Made by a program: the position numbers and the translations under genes. Below the pieces are notes generated by a model. That model had not been told where the DNA came from. It saw only the letters and a list, made by a program, of their open reading frames with translations, and made no database searches. A stretch of 64,000 nucleotides of DNA from Flavobacteriales bacterium UBA6693 (GTDB lineage Bacteria > Bacteroidota > Bacteroidia > Flavobacteriales > Weeksellaceae), in the NCBI GenBank assembly GCA_002454815.1, contig DKJL01000001.1, positions 115,622 to 179,621 of the forward strand, written 5' to 3'. Each line of letters starts with the position of its first letter. Position 1 is the first letter of the stretch. Below are positions 63,019-64,000 of this stretch, piece by piece.

Positions 63019-64000
63019 TACGGTTTTTCGTTTTTTAAAATTTTCATCACAATTTTTTCTTCTGAAGTCAAGCCGGATTTTCCGTCGTCTTCTTCGATGT
63101 CATCCAATTCTTTCAGATAATCTGAAATAGAATCTGATTCGTACAGATTAATGACAAGCGGGTGAATATAATATTTTCGGCAAACAGCGCTGGTATTTCC
63201 AAGTTCGCAGGCCACCATTTCTATGGCTCGTTTTATTTTGTCTTTAGTTTTCGTCGCCTGCTCCAAATTCTCATCATTCTCGATTTCTTTAAAAGCAATA
63301 AGCGCATTGACGGTGCCCGACCAGGTTCTGAAATCTTTGGCAGTAAAATCTTCACCGCTGATCTCCTTGATGTATTCGTTGACCATACCGCTGTCGATTG
63401 GATGCCGTTTTCCGTCGCTGTCGTAGAACTGAAATAATTCTTTTCCCGGAATATCACGGCAGTTTTTCACCGCTTTTGCCAATTTGCGATTTTTCAGATC
63501 GATGTCATGGCGAACGCCTTTTTTTCCTTTAAATGAAAATTTTACCCGCTGACCGTCGATGTGGACGTGGCGATCTTTTAAGGTGGTTAGACCGAACGAC
63601 CCGTACAGTTTTTCATAAACATTATTGCCAACGCGGATGTTCGTGCGCTCCATCAAGCTTACGACAATGGCAAGCACTTTACGTTTGTCCAACTTACTTC
63701 TGGAAAGATCTTTTTCCAGCGCTAAGCGGATTCCGGGAAGTGCTTCACCAAACTGCAGCATTCGGTAAAATTTGGTATGGTTGCGCAGGGCGGTCCAAAG
63801 CGGATGGTAACGGTATTGTTTGCGTCCTTTCGCGTCGATGCCGGTAGCCTGCAGATGGCCATCTTCCAATGGACAAATCCAGACGTCGGTCCAGGCAGGC
63901 GGAATTGCCAACGATTTGATTCGCTGCAATTCCTCCTTGTCTGTAACTTTTTCATCACCCAAATGATACGAAAAGTTTTTCCCCCGTTTGCGGCGGATAA
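63018..64000 (-). CDS. DNA topoisomerase IB (5' end outside window)
   Basis: The minus-strand frame runs from the window edge, giving about 327 residues to a stop at 63018-63020; the N-terminus is cut off. Before the apparent start TTG, RRKRGKNFSYHLGDEK continues the family's usual N-terminal motif. Catalytic landmarks: RTNIRVGNNVYEKLYGSFGLTTLKDRHV (first Arg), AKDFRTWSGT and CRKYYIHPLVI, where the Tyr forms the covalent bond. It relaxes supercoils in the poxvirus/IB manner. The glycosylase gene overlaps its end. Confidence 0.92.
   Translation of the reverse strand, partial: IRRKRGKNFSYHLGDEKVTDKEELQRIKSLAIPPAWTDVWICPLEDGHLQATGIDAKGRKQYRYHPLWTALRNHTKFYRMLQFGEALPGIRLALEKDLSRSKLDKRKVLAIVVSLMERTNIRVGNNVYEKLYGSFGLTTLKDRHVHIDGQRVKFSFKGKKGVRHDIDLKNRKLAKAVKNCRDIPGKELFQFYDSDGKRHPIDSGMVNEYIKEISGEDFTAKDFRTWSGTVNALIAFKEIENDENLEQATKTKDKIKRAIEMVACELGNTSAVCRKYYIHPLVINLYESDSISDYLKELDDIEEDDGKSGLTSEEKIVMKILKNEKP

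Overview
This window looks like ordinary chromosome from a member of the Bacteroidota, most likely a flavobacterium of the Weeksellaceae (Chryseobacterium/Kaistella-like). The evidence is AT-rich DNA, many copies of the Bacteroidota -7 promoter element TAnnTTTG, few Shine-Dalgarno sequences, and typical flavobacterial families (DUF5916, DUF4349, thioester-less alpha-2-macroglobulin, baeRF-type protein, RecQ without zinc ligands, SpecificRecomb membrane protein). The genus is inference from gene content; no rRNA is present. There is no prophage, insertion sequence, CRISPR array or island boundary.

Layout. 0-10 kb: a partial methyltransferase divergent from a THUMP RNA methyltransferase, a remnant small gene, a glycosyltransferase, prmA, tRNA-Arg(ACG), a substrate-binding lipoprotein, mtgA and a large membrane protein, then a minus-strand group of a UbiA-like protein, recF and a DUF721 gene. 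10-20 kb: a 1,962-residue alpha-2-macroglobulin and a TolC/HlyD/ABC-2 permease export operon. 20-23.5 kb: a Crp/Fnr regulator and small genes. 23.5-31 kb: a two-component system followed by an HME-RND metal efflux operon, in which the adaptor gene carries an in-frame stop 28 codons before its expected end. 31-36 kb, minus strand: thiolase, a metallo-beta-lactamase-fold hydrolase, tatC and a sugar-phosphate isomerase.

36-46 kb: recQ, a small acidic protein, a class II ribonucleotide reductase, a frameshifted small gene, a baeRF-like protein, lpdA, a catalase-like protein and a CvfB-like S1 protein. 46-56 kb: tRNA-Pro(GGG), a zinc-ribbon protein, a divergent fatty-acid pair (acyl-CoA ligase and acyl-CoA dehydrogenase), small membrane proteins, a DUF4349 lipoprotein, prfC, a CPBP protease, rdgB and pheS. 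56-64 kb: DUF5916 and DUF3108 proteins, a ferredoxin reductase with its 2Fe-2S ferredoxin, and a DNA maintenance cluster (xth, a zincless Nei-like glycosylase, a partial topoisomerase IB).

I did not find a convincing new multi-gene system. The observations most worth checking are the interrupted efflux adaptor, three copies of a dispersed intergenic element that follows 3' gene ends, a small gene broken at a 7-base homopolymer, another small gene with an in-frame stop, and several enzymes that lack the metal- or thioester-forming residues usual for their families.
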